The notes beneath the pieces were generated by a model. The model had not been told where the DNA came from. It did not search any database and saw nothing but the letters and a program-made list of their open reading frames with translations. Of a stretch of DNA of 64,000 nt, positions 51,401 through 63,400 are shown piece after piece. The stretch lies in NCBI RefSeq assembly GCF_040115645.1, contig NC_089541.1, forward strand, positions 6,944,001 to 7,008,000, written 5' to 3'. Origin of the DNA: Euwallacea fornicatus. Taxonomy: Eukaryota; Arthropoda; Insecta; Coleoptera; Curculionidae. A program made the position numbers and the translations under genes. The stretch's first letter is position 1; every line of letters begins with the position of its first letter.

Positions 51401-54400
51401 CATAATAACCGATAAACGACGCCTCAGATCTTATCAAAATCTCGCTACCTACATTTATTATGGCCGATTTATTTACGATCAAATACGACCATTGAAGCTA
51501 TTTACCCAGATAAATAACTTCTAAAATTAGCAAGTGCATATTAAACAGATAGCGAATTTTTAACGAGACATCTTTGGAAATTCCTCATTTTCTAACGAAT
51601 TTTTAACGCTCGAACATGAAAAATTATTTACACCAACTCACCTCAATTTGGGTCCGTGTAGTGACCACATGGTCTTTGTTCCTGACCACCTGATCAATGT
51701 GTTTGGTTCGGTCTTCAATTCCTGAAAGGGAGCGCTCGAAGTTCTGCAGTTTTCCCTCGAAACTGCCCCAAACATCTGCTAATTTAGTGAGGCTGTCTTT
51801 TCTGCCCTCCAAATTGGATACCAGCGTAGACCATTCTTTGGTCACCTAGAAAACCACCATAGTAGTGATGTGAGGGTGTTCGGGTTAATTTTGCGTTATC
51901 TCTATCTTACCTCATCAGACTGATGTTGAATCTGTGCGCGATTGTGTTCATTTGCCTCCTTTGACAATTCTGAAACTCTCGTGTGAAGCAAATCCAGCTC
52001 ACTCACTTGGTTCTGGAATCGAGAATTTAGGTATATTAGTTCTATGAATGTTCGTTGCGCAATGTATGATTTTGCTTATATTTCTCTGGTTCAATGCCTT
52101 GAGTAAATAAAAATCCCTGAAGTTAAGCGCAATGCAGGTATCGTTAACTCTGCATGATTTTATGACCGGAAATTTAAGATAATGACTATGAATGATTAAA
52201 AGGGCGGCTAAGATTAGTGCAATGATGTTTTCATTATTCATCGAAACCCGAAGGGTTTGATACTGTTACCGCGTTGTTGTATCGTTGACTCATTTGAATA
52301 TCTCAAAATTCAACGCAACAGTAGCTTTTCTGTCTCCCAGAAACCCAATCAGAGCAGTTTCAAGATACATCCAACTTCTTTCGAAGAACTTACGCGAAGA
52401 CGTAGCAATGCCGCAGTATCACTTGTCTTATCAGTTGCCTGCATTTCCATCCCCTTTCTTCATTATTATTCAAAAAAAAAACAAACTTCAAAATTCACAA
52501 TGTCTAACGAAAATTTAAGAAAAATTCACACTGTAAAGTCACTATCATCACTTGGAATCATCAACAGACATCCGCTAATGAGCGTAATGTAAACGCAACT
52601 AATTGCGATCCGACGTCCTTGTGGTTCCAGCGCTGAACGCATATGGTTCTCGACTGTGTGTGGTATCAATGAGGTAATCAGGCTCGAAAAACATTATGGT
52701 ATGATATCATCACTTGGTTCGGTTTGGTTGTTCACCTTCCAAGGTGTATCGAGTTACCAGGCGGCCGTAGCCGGCTGATGGTTTCGGTCTGGCGGTTCTC
52801 AAGTGGTGAAAGTAGCAATGATAATTCGAAAAGTTGGAGATAGTTTTCGTCCGAAACTGATGGCAGAAGTTGATTAAATTAAAATATTAAAAATTACACA
52901 CGTCGGAAAAGTCTAAGGATATTTTTATGAATAGATTGAAGTTTTACTGAAATAAATTTGAAAATAAAGTTACGCATTTGTAGCGTCATAAAATGTTTAA
53001 TATGCAACAAAACTAAGCTTTTGTTGATATATTTCTAAGTTATATTGATTTATTCATAAATTTTAAATATAACTAACAGCGCCCCATAAAAAATATGAAA
53101 GTGTGGTCTCCACATATATTAATAACAGCCCTAATTCTGTCGTTCATACTCCAAATTATATTGTTGATTACCGCTTGTGAGTTCCTTCTCCATTCTTCTG
53201 AGAGTAGCTCCCGGAATCAAAAGACACCGTGAATGTTTGCCATATGAGGCGAAAATTCTCTTTAAAGCTTGTACCAGAAATGCTCAATTGGATTCAAATC
53301 TGGTGATTGTGCTGGCCATGGCAATGCAACGGGTCCTTCGTTAGTCAACCAGCCTGTCACAATACTTGAGACATGTGGACGAGCATTATGATGCATGAGA
53401 TGAAAGTTTTGACCAACAACGCCAGCAACTGGTCGGACTGTAGGTCCAAGAATTGTACTATCGAGATGTTTGGTGTGGATTTGGAAACACGAGATCGCTT
53501 CTGTCTTCAATGATTATTCCTCTCGTACCATTATTGTATAACCTCCATTTGAGGAAGTATACTCATACTCTATCATGTACTTCCTGGACATATCGTGATC
53601 TGGGCTAAATTCAAATCTGGATATTCCAGTGAATGAAACTGTAACTCAATCAATTACGTTTCAATTTCGATATTCTTAACACCACTCTCATTTTGCATCG
53701 CGATTGCCTCTGAAATGAGGTGGACATCAACTTTGAAGATTGGCTTCAAGTAGACGATTTCCAACAAGATCTCGGCCTACAGTCACGATGCGCATTCGAT
53801 GTAAATCTACAACAAATTGTAGTTTGCCTTTTAGCTGTCACAAGTAAAAATTGATCTTGAGCCGCACTTGTAATGCGTCCACGCCCTAGGTATTGTTCAG
53901 CCGGAGTTCTAGTGTTCCTAAAACTCCGTCAAAATCGACTGATTTGACCTTTTGGGGAACACCCATGCACTCAGCTTCCTCAAGTTGTGTCAAACGAATT
54001 TCATTAAGGTCTGCCGCTCGATTCATCTCATCCAGAGTTAAATGTTGTCATTTCATGGTAAAATATAGTATTTTAAAGCACCTGCTAAATACTAGCTAGC
54101 ATCGAAGGAATGAAATTGGATCAACCTGATAATTTAGCAAAATGCAAAAATCAAACTTTTTGAATCCGTAAGAAAATTGTTTGTTTAATTCTACATTTTT
54201 TTTAAAATCAATTGAAATATGTATGCTGAGGGAGGATTTGCACTAATATGGTACAGTATAAACTACAATTGAAATTACTCATTATCGGTTTTATCATTTT
54301 AAAAAATATCCGTAGGCTTTCTCAGTGTGGTATTTCATCATAAGTTAGCGATAATTGGGGATAATCCGCATTATCGCCAAGAAAAAAATTCTTAAACATG

Positions 54401-57400
54401 GATTAATTTGATGAGGGGAATTATTGTTGTTTCATGGAAGACCACAATTGATAAAACGAAACAAGTTTTATTAAGAACCCAAAGTGGAGTTTCTGACCTA
54501 GTAGATACCCTCATCTGTCACTTCTTACTGCCGGTGCTTCAACGCTTTACATCTCAAACAACTTGGAGTTATAGCTAACTATCACTCAAGTGTTGCTTAC
54601 AGCTTTCTTCTGATTAAAATGAACTGTAGTTTGCAAAATAGTTTATCTGCCAGCTAATTGTTAACTGGCAGTTGTCGCTTTCTAACTATACAGGGTGTCC
54701 CACAAGTGTTTCATTATATTTCAGTGAGTAATAGCACATTGAAAAATAATATGACTCCCTATATAAACCATATTCCAATAATGCTTCATTAAGAAGATAC
54801 AGGGTGTTAAACTTAAAAGACACCTGGAATATTTCAACGTATCAGAGTATCAATGAACAGGCGAGCTCAATTATGTATTGAACAAAATGGCCACCAATTT
54901 GAACAATTTCTATAATGTTATAGCAAATAAATAATATTTAAAACAAACTTAATATTATTAAAACCATTTAGAGAATATCGTGCATATAGACGGTATTCAA
55001 TTTTTTACTGGCAAACGATACGTCGGACGAAAAAGAGTCAAGTGAGCATTTTTCTTCTAAATAAAATTAAACTTCTAAAAATAATTTTTATTTTGATAAA
55101 AAGCAGTGGCGCACCATGTTTTTCTTTAAAAATGTGCTGAGAGATGTCCGTACGCACGTCACTGGTGAAACGAAAAATAGCCCTTTTGCATAAATAAATG
55201 CGTCTACATTAACTCTCAAAACATGCCAAATTTCACTTACATATCTCAAACGGTTTTGAATATATCAATAAAAGTTAGATTTTTTAAGTAAAGTTTAACA
55301 CCCTGTATCTTCTTAATGAAGCATTAGTGGAATATGGTTTATATAGGGAGTCATATTATTTTTCAATGTACTATTACCCACTGAAATATAATGAAACACT
55401 TGTGGGACACCCTGTATATTAAAAAACCGGTGATAAGATATTCTGATAATTAAGGAAAGAAAGCAACAGTTTGCGAAAGATCAGTTCTTCAAGGGAAGTT
55501 ATGCAGTGCATCGCGATCAGTTATGGATATAATATAAATGGGAAAAAATGGCCTCTCAGTCCGCAAATATCTAAAGTATAGTGGCTTTGTCGCCTACTCA
55601 TCGGAGGAAACTTACATCCTGTATTATACAGAAAGATCTTTGTGGTCGATTACTGCGTACCCACAACTGGTACTAAACTACTGAAGCTTTAAGGCGAATG
55701 TTTCGTGTTTAAATGATAAAAAAATTGCTCATGTTGAATATTAAATAAACTGTCCCACAAAAGATAGTAATGTAGTCAAATATTAATAAATAAAAAATAG
55801 CGTGTTTGTAAATACATTTTTTCGTATCAGCCTTAACGCGATAACAAATAATACGTATAGACAAATTACGTTTATTATTATTTCACCAATTTTCCTTTAA
55901 ATCTAATCAATACATTGATATCACATGTCATACCATTCTTCTTGCTTTACTTCATTGGGCAAAGGAATTCGGACATTTTTATAATGGTTCGGAGGAAGCC
56001 AAGTTCAGAAGAACCAAACAGGTCTATAAGTACGCTACAGACTAGATCAAAACAACAGGATGTTCCCGAATTTTTCTACATTCCTCAAATTGTGATATCC
56101 AGACTGTTAACAAGTTTTCCACAAATTTGCAACGACTCATAGGGCGACCGAATAAAGCCACGGCTGCACAAGACCGATTTGTTACAGTTTTTAAGCAGAG
56201 ACTGCGCCCTGTCGACAGGTAGGTATTTAACGGGTAGTCCAAGCTTCCATTGCAACGATTCGTAGGAGACTTGAAGCAGTAAACGAGACACATTTTTAAG
56301 AAGAGTTCCTCTTATCAAAGAAAATAAACTTGCAAAACTAGAGCGGCCAAGAGAGCACATCGATTGGGGTGAAGAGTGGCGTTCTGTGTTTTTCACAGAC
56401 GAGTCCAGATTTGACCGTTATTCTGATAGTCGGCTTGGTCGTATCTGAAGAAACCCTGGAGACGCGGAAACTTCAGAACTGTACAAGAAGTGCACCCGTT
56501 GAAGAGGGGCACAATAATGGTCGGGGGCGGAATTTGCTATAGTGCGAAAAGCGAGTTGTAGGTATGTGCACGAATCTATAGAAAAGATATCATCAACAAC
56601 ATTTTGCGAAATTTTCAAACCGCTCCAGGAGGAAATTTCCTTCTGTTCAAGAAATCGCTATAGATTCGATTGAAAATGTAGATATCGAACATTTACCGCT
56701 TGCGTGAAGATCAACTGATCGAACATGCGTGGGATATGTTGCAAACAAGTGTTGAAGAACATTGACCACGTCCCCAAACAATGCCACAACTTCGAGAAGG
56801 TCTTTCAGAGTCATGGGAAAACTTACTACAAGACAAAATAAACCATCTCACTGAAAGCAAAACAAGACGATGTGAAACTCCTATACACGTTAGAAAGGCC
56901 TTATGCCATACCGAATTTTTGAAGTGTAGTTTCATGTTATTTCCGATTTTCCAGAACTACTTAACTATTTTTTTTGGTTTTCTAAAACAAATTTAAAAAA
57001 TATCATTAACAATAATTTTTTGCTTATTTTTTCACAAGGGTTGCAAAAAAAATCCCGTCGCCAGCTCTAATCGATATTCGAAATACCCTAATGCCCCTAA
57101 CTTTTGCAGAACAGTTTATTTGGATCTATTTAAACCCACAGCAATTGTGCCCAAAAGCCTCCAGCGGTATAAATAAATAATTCCTAAATAAAAAAAAACA
57201 ACCACAACACTCACCTGAATATCATTAATCGCATGAGTGATTTTTTGGATGTTGAACTGCAATCCGGCCAACGTGGCCACTGGTTCGTCACTGAATTTCG
57301 ATCGAGCAATGAGGGCCTTGACCTTGTCCAAAACCTTCAAATAGCCTTTCCATATCTCCGCATCCTGTTCCAGCTGAGCTTTCTGAGACTTGGCGGAATT

Positions 57401-60400
57401 CACTGTGTTTTTGAACGTTTGCGTGTGATGCTGTTGCTCACGACTCAACTCCTCTTGCTCATACGGAGTCAAACTGGGCCATATCTTGTCAGCTGCCTGT
57501 TGAAGACCATGAAAAGCTATCTCTTTAACGCCTGATTCGGCCCCGAAGAAAATCTTGTGCTCTTCTAGGGCAGTGAAGATGTTCTCGAAGTCTACACCAT
57601 CTTTGTGGAGGTTCAACCGAGAGTCTGCCTCCTTGATCCAGGCGTAAAGTTTTTCTTTGAGTTGGTCATATTCTTCTCTGAATTTTTTGTTGTCTTCCAG
57701 GTACTTGGCCTGCTCCTGCAGCTCCCTAGGAAGGGAATTGATTAAGGAGTTGGCTTCAGAGAGCTGTTCCTGCAGCGAGCCCGGCAAACTGTCATCGTTC
57801 TCGACATTGTTTTGAATCTTCCTCAGTTTATCCAAATGGTCATTGACGTCTTTGTTTAACTGGTCATGTTTGCTGATTTCTTTATTGATGCTTCCAATAT
57901 CTCTGCTGAGCAGAGGTCTAGATTTGACACTGCCTTCATTAGTGTGCAGCCAATCTAGGATTTCCTCAAGCTCTGAGGCCAATTTCTTGTACTCAGCGGC
58001 AGTATTTTCATGCTCCTGCCTCTGCTTTTCTACAGCTTTTCTCAGATTATTAAGTGATTGTTTAAGCGCTTGCAACTGCTCAGTGATCTCATTCCTGTCC
58101 TGCACGTTACAATCTTGAGCAATCTGAAGCCCTTTATCAGTAGCCGAAGCATGCAGTGCTTCACATTCCTGAATTTTTATAATAATGTCATCATATTTTT
58201 TGATTTTTTCCTCGATAGTTCCTCCTGTCTTCTCAACATCTCTGACGATTTCCGTGTATTTGGTAATAAAGGTCATGATTTCGGTTATCAGTGTTAAGTA
58301 CTGTTCTCTCAACAAAAGTAGTTGTTTCAGCTTGGATATCTGGTCTTCGATGGACTTTATTAAGTCTTCTTGCATATTCAATATTACTTGTAATTCTGTA
58401 GCATTGGCGCCGGGTACGGTGCTAAGTTTGGATTTATCAGCTTTAACATCTTTGAGAATCCTTTCGTAAGCTGAGAGAACGTTCTGCACATCCTCCACTC
58501 GAGAGCCCAAAGGCTTGTTCAACTCATGTAATTGGTTTTGCACTTCTTTGACAAAGGCAAGGCTTTCAGCAAGTCTGGCTTGTGCCTCTTTGATTTGCTG
58601 GATGTTGCGTCTTAAGTCTTCAGTTCTCTCTTTGATCACTGAGTCAATTCTATTATGACGTTCCTTGAGGTTGTTCAAGGTCTCTTTAAGAGTGATTTTG
58701 TCCGATTCGCTTATGGTAGGCAATATGGCTTTGCCTTGCTCCGAAATTTTACCTATATCCTCTCCAACTTGCTCAGAGTCTTTAATGAGCTTTTCATATT
58801 TTGCCAGCTGCTCATCCAAAACTTCTAGATTAGATAATCGTATATCCGTAGACGTAGCAACTTCGGCTTCTTTAAGCCAGTTTACTACTTTATCAATGTC
58901 CCCTTCGAATTGTTTCCTTCCTTGCAACAAATCAGTGAGTGCTTCCAGCTTCAGTTTAGATTCTTGAGTAAGTCCATTATACTCCTCCTGAACCTCGTCA
59001 AGAAGGTGCTGCAATCGCTCTCTGTCGCCTTCATCGCATTCCTTCAAAATGCTATTACCAGCATTAAGTAAATTCTTAAGGTCAGCTTCGCTGAACTGTT
59101 TTATTTGACCGTCATATGCCTTATACTGAGCAATTTCCTTCTCAACTTGATTAGCCTGAAGCGGTAAATAACCGCTCAACTTCCGAACTTCAGAATTTTT
59201 GTTCTTGAGCCAAGTTTTGGCTTTAAGTAAGTCAGCCTCAAAGTTACGCCTAGTTTCAGCTGCAGAGTTGAGTCTAGCAATTTCTTGTTTAATTTTATTA
59301 ACCAAATCTGCTTGCTCACCACCAAGGTTCTTAAGAGAGCTTTCCAATTCGCTGTGTTCAGAAGGTTCTAGCTCATTAGACATATCGTTCACACGCTTTA
59401 AGAGGGAGTCCTTGAGGATTACTTTGTTTTCAGCATCCTTGAGGAGATCTTTTAAGGAAATTAGACCTTCCTCAACTTTATAGCTTTCCAAGCTAATTGG
59501 TCTGGTTTTTTGCAGGTCATTAAACTTGTCCTTGACCCAGTTTCTGGCCTCGTCGATTTCAGTTTTCGCTCCATCAATCCCCTTTCTGGTCATTTCCAGG
59601 ACTTGCGCCTTCCTCTGGAGCTTCTTGGAGATATCATTGTACCTTCTATCGGCGGATTTTACTTGTTCTTCTACTTGCTGAGAATCTAAGTTGTGTACAA
59701 TATCAGCAACTCGTGAGGCCAATCTCTTGAGCTCCTCCAATCTAGAAGGACCTAATTCATCAAATTCTTCTTGAATTTCTGCCAAAGCTGCCTGTTTCTG
59801 CTGGCAATTGAGACCAGACCCTTTATCTACAGCATCAATTCTTTTGTTCAAGTTGTCGAACCATGTGTTAATGGCCTGCAGTTGCTGCTTGTACTGGTTG
59901 ATGATTTCCTGCTTTGCCTGTTTGTCCGCAATAACGGACATTAGGTTTTTTTCCAGTTTATCCAGGGATTTGGACAATGTTTCGTCAGTTCCGCTAGGAC
60001 CAGAGAGCTCAGTGGTCAGTTGATTTCTGCGCTGGGATATGTTGGCTAGAAGCTCATTCATTGCATTCAGGTCTTGCTTAGCGGCATCAGCTCGCAGTTT
60101 ATTAGGCCGATTCTTCCATTCCTTGACTGCATCTTCTTGTTTCTCAATCCAGCTTTTGAGAGCACCTTTTTGCTTCTCTATTTCTTCAAGCTGGGTGATT
60201 GACGAGGCGAGATCGCTAAGGTGGGCTTGCACCTGCAAATTAACAAACAGCAAATTAATTATCAGAAAAGTTTAAGTTTGGTATGCATTACACTCAACAA
60301 CAAGTGCCCTCGTTCTCCAATGTACAGTCAGCAAAATTCAAGCGTAATAAATGAAATTTGGAGTCAACTTTAGAATAATTATTTACCTAGTAATATGACA

Positions 60401-63400
60401 GTTTCGCGTGTGTATAAACTAGCTTGCCTTTCGTATGTCAACTAAGGCATTAGCGTCAAGTGAAATGTGTACATGCGCACACAAAATTTTCTTCCACCTG
60501 TCTGTGTCAATGTCATTGACACAATGTCAAATACCTATAAAAAAAAATTCACAGTGACATATGTCACTTTGAAATGCGTGCAGTAATGTTTTGTTTTCAG
60601 CTCGCAGGTATGTGCGATAACGCAAATTAGCGCACGCTCGTTTCTAACTTTTTGCCGCAGATACGATTATCCAAAAATAAACCTATTTGTCTGATGATTT
60701 TTCTCTCAGTTAAACCGTTTCAAAGAAATATAGTTGACTGTAAATCTCATTTCTTAGCTTAACTACTTACCATATAACATTGTTAAGCAATTTTAGGCTA
60801 CTAACCTTATTGATCTGAGATTCAACTCTGTAAACGAAATCTCCGGTAAAAAGCTGATCCAAAAGCAACTTCAGCCTGCTGTCTGAGTCTTCTGAACTTG
60901 CCGATCGCTTGTAAGTCTAGTAATGGTGTTCGCGAAGCAAACAAGCAGTGCACAATTAAATAAAAACCAAACGTAACGTGTTAAAAAGCAAACTACCTAA
61001 CAGCACAATACTGCAAATCAACGAAACTCACCGGATCAATAAGGTCTTCAAGTCGAGCCCTGCATTCCAGCTCCTTAATAGGAACCGGGGGAGGTAATGC
61101 ATCTTTGGGGCTGCTGGGTCTGCTGATTGAGGCTGTGGCATCTTCACAGGCTTGAACGGCAACTGCAAGTTTGTTTTTTTCTGCTTGCAATTTTGCATGG
61201 AGGGACTGAAAAATATTTTACAACATCAACTCGGCCTTTTAAGACCAATATTCTACCTACTTTAGCAACTTCCAGTGCTTCGTTGGCCTCTTTGAGGCTG
61301 TCAATAGGTCTGTCTAGTTCCTGATCCACAATCGGTTCGTACTCGTCCAAGTTCTTCATGATGCTTTCTAGGGTGTCTTCATACTGCTTGAACTTGGCCA
61401 GAGAGTCTTCAAGCCTGCTCTTGATTTGTAGCGCAGTTTGTAACAGTGAGTTGTAGCTATCTTGGACGTTGACCAGCTGTCTTTCGATATTGTCTTTAAC
61501 TGCAGGAGCTTGCCCCACGTATTTGTCAATAAGGCTGCTGCCCTTGTCCTTAACATCATCTATTACACTGCGGTAATTCTGGATATCCTTCAACAGCACT
61601 TCGTGTTGGGCAATTTGTTCTTCTGTTTGCTCTCTGTTGGTAATGTATAGAGAATTGTGGGCCATTAATTGGAAGGAGACTTGCAGCAGCCACTTCTCAG
61701 TGTCTTGTAATTTTTGCTGGTAGATTATATATTCTTGTAGTTCCGCATCTACAGCATCCTGCAGGCTCTTGCAGAGTGAAGAAACTGACTCAAAACGAAC
61801 TTCTAAGTTCGATATTTGCAGTAATACCTCAGGCTGCTCAGACAACGCACTCAATTCCCTCGCTTCGACAGTAATCCTATTCAAATCTTCCCTCTTCTTC
61901 GAAATCTCATCTTGTAGATGTTTGTATCTCTCCAGCACCGTTTTCATCTCACTCAATTCCCCTTTGGTATTCGGAACTTTGGCCAAAGATTTCTCCACTC
62001 CATTTAACCACTTCTGCAGGGTATTAACAGCCTCATTGAAACCGGCCCATCTGGTCAAAGCAGCCTTCAACTTGGCTTCAATAGATTTCGATTCCATGTT
62101 CAATTGGTCCCAGCTATTTCTTAAAGCAGTAGTGCTTTCACGCAATTCATTTTGCTTCTCTGAAGAGGCAGTATTGATGACTTTAGCAAAAGCATCCTGT
62201 AGATTTGAAAGCAGTTTCTGGCCTTCATCTAAACTTGCAGAAAGTAATTGGACCTTTATCAACTTGGCTTTAACATCTGATTCACTGCCGATATCTACGC
62301 ACTGCTGCAAAATTGCATGTTTAGCTTGGAGCCATTCGTCCAAGGCGATTTTAGCATTGAGGAATTCTGTGTGGTCTGAAAGATTTTTCTCTACTTTGGA
62401 AACGAGGCTCTGAGCGTCGGTGAGGAGATTGGTATAAGTCGATTGTAGCTGCACAGTTTTATCACGCACCCAGTTTACTGCACTCAGCTCCATGAGGATT
62501 TCGCAAGAATCAGAGAGGGTTTCTAAGTTGGGCTTCAAAGACTCTATTTCAGCCAACAAAGCCTTACAACGCTCCAAGTCTTCCTGTTTCTTATTATCTC
62601 TACTTCTCTCTGTTTCAACTTGGCTACTAAACTGCTGAATGCTCTTGGCGACAGCATCGCTGCTGCTCTTAAAGTCCTTCCAAGCCTCCTTGCACTTGCC
62701 TAGATTCTTCTTAACTTCACTGCAAATATACTGAAGCCCTTCCCACTCAGAATTGAGCTGCTCTATTTCATCTCTGATAGTGTCTTTGCCTTCCTCCCCT
62801 GTGGTTTTCATTACATCAATGCTCATTTTGATAGTTTTGTTTACCAAGTCGTCTAGTTCTCCTAAATTGCTAGTAATTTGTTCAGCTTTAGCTTCTTTTT
62901 CGATGATTTGTGGAAGTTCGTCTTGAAGATTTGAGCAAGATTGGATATCAAGCTGCAACCGCCTAATCCATTCCACAGCTTTATTATAAGATGTTTTATA
63001 TTGATCGTGCTCTTCAACTTGAACTTCCAAATCTGAAACTGCTTTCTGCAGCTTCTCTCTCAAGTTCTCATATCTTTTGGTGACCCTCTCTATTTCTTCA
63101 TCAGGAATGCTATTATCTTCCTGATTCTTGGGTTGTAATTTCTCAAGCAACCCATTGTTGGTAGTGATTTCTTTTTGCACTTGCTTATACTTTTCCAGTT
63201 TTGCTTTTTTCTCATGGAGCTCATTGGCGTACAGATCATCAAACTGCATCTGATTCTCCTGGTCTTGCAGCCAATCCAAAAATTGGCTCAGAAGCTTCTG
63301 CCCCTCCTCCAGCTGACTAGCCCTAGCCTGCAGTTTATTCCTAAGATCATTCACGTCATTGACCAACTTCTCCATGTCCTGCTTCAAATTGTCTGTATCC

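Larger units (their letters stand above)
52013..57214 (-). other. 5.2-kb intron rich in DNA-transposon remains
   Basis: It holds two decayed Tc1-like transposases (53100-54010 minus, 55980-56935 plus) and the fold-back element at 54691-55414. The stretches 52013-53100, 54010-54690 and 55415-55980 show no supported gene. Confidence 0.75.

Noticed and set aside
57116..60253. Starts such as MLFVNLQ or MDNLKEK as protein N-termini
   Set aside because: These Met residues are non-ATG codons or intron sequence. Acceptor sites and frame show internal exons.
61769..62413. 214-codon plus-strand ORF
   Set aside because: Antisense of the spectrin-repeat rod exon 61261-64000.
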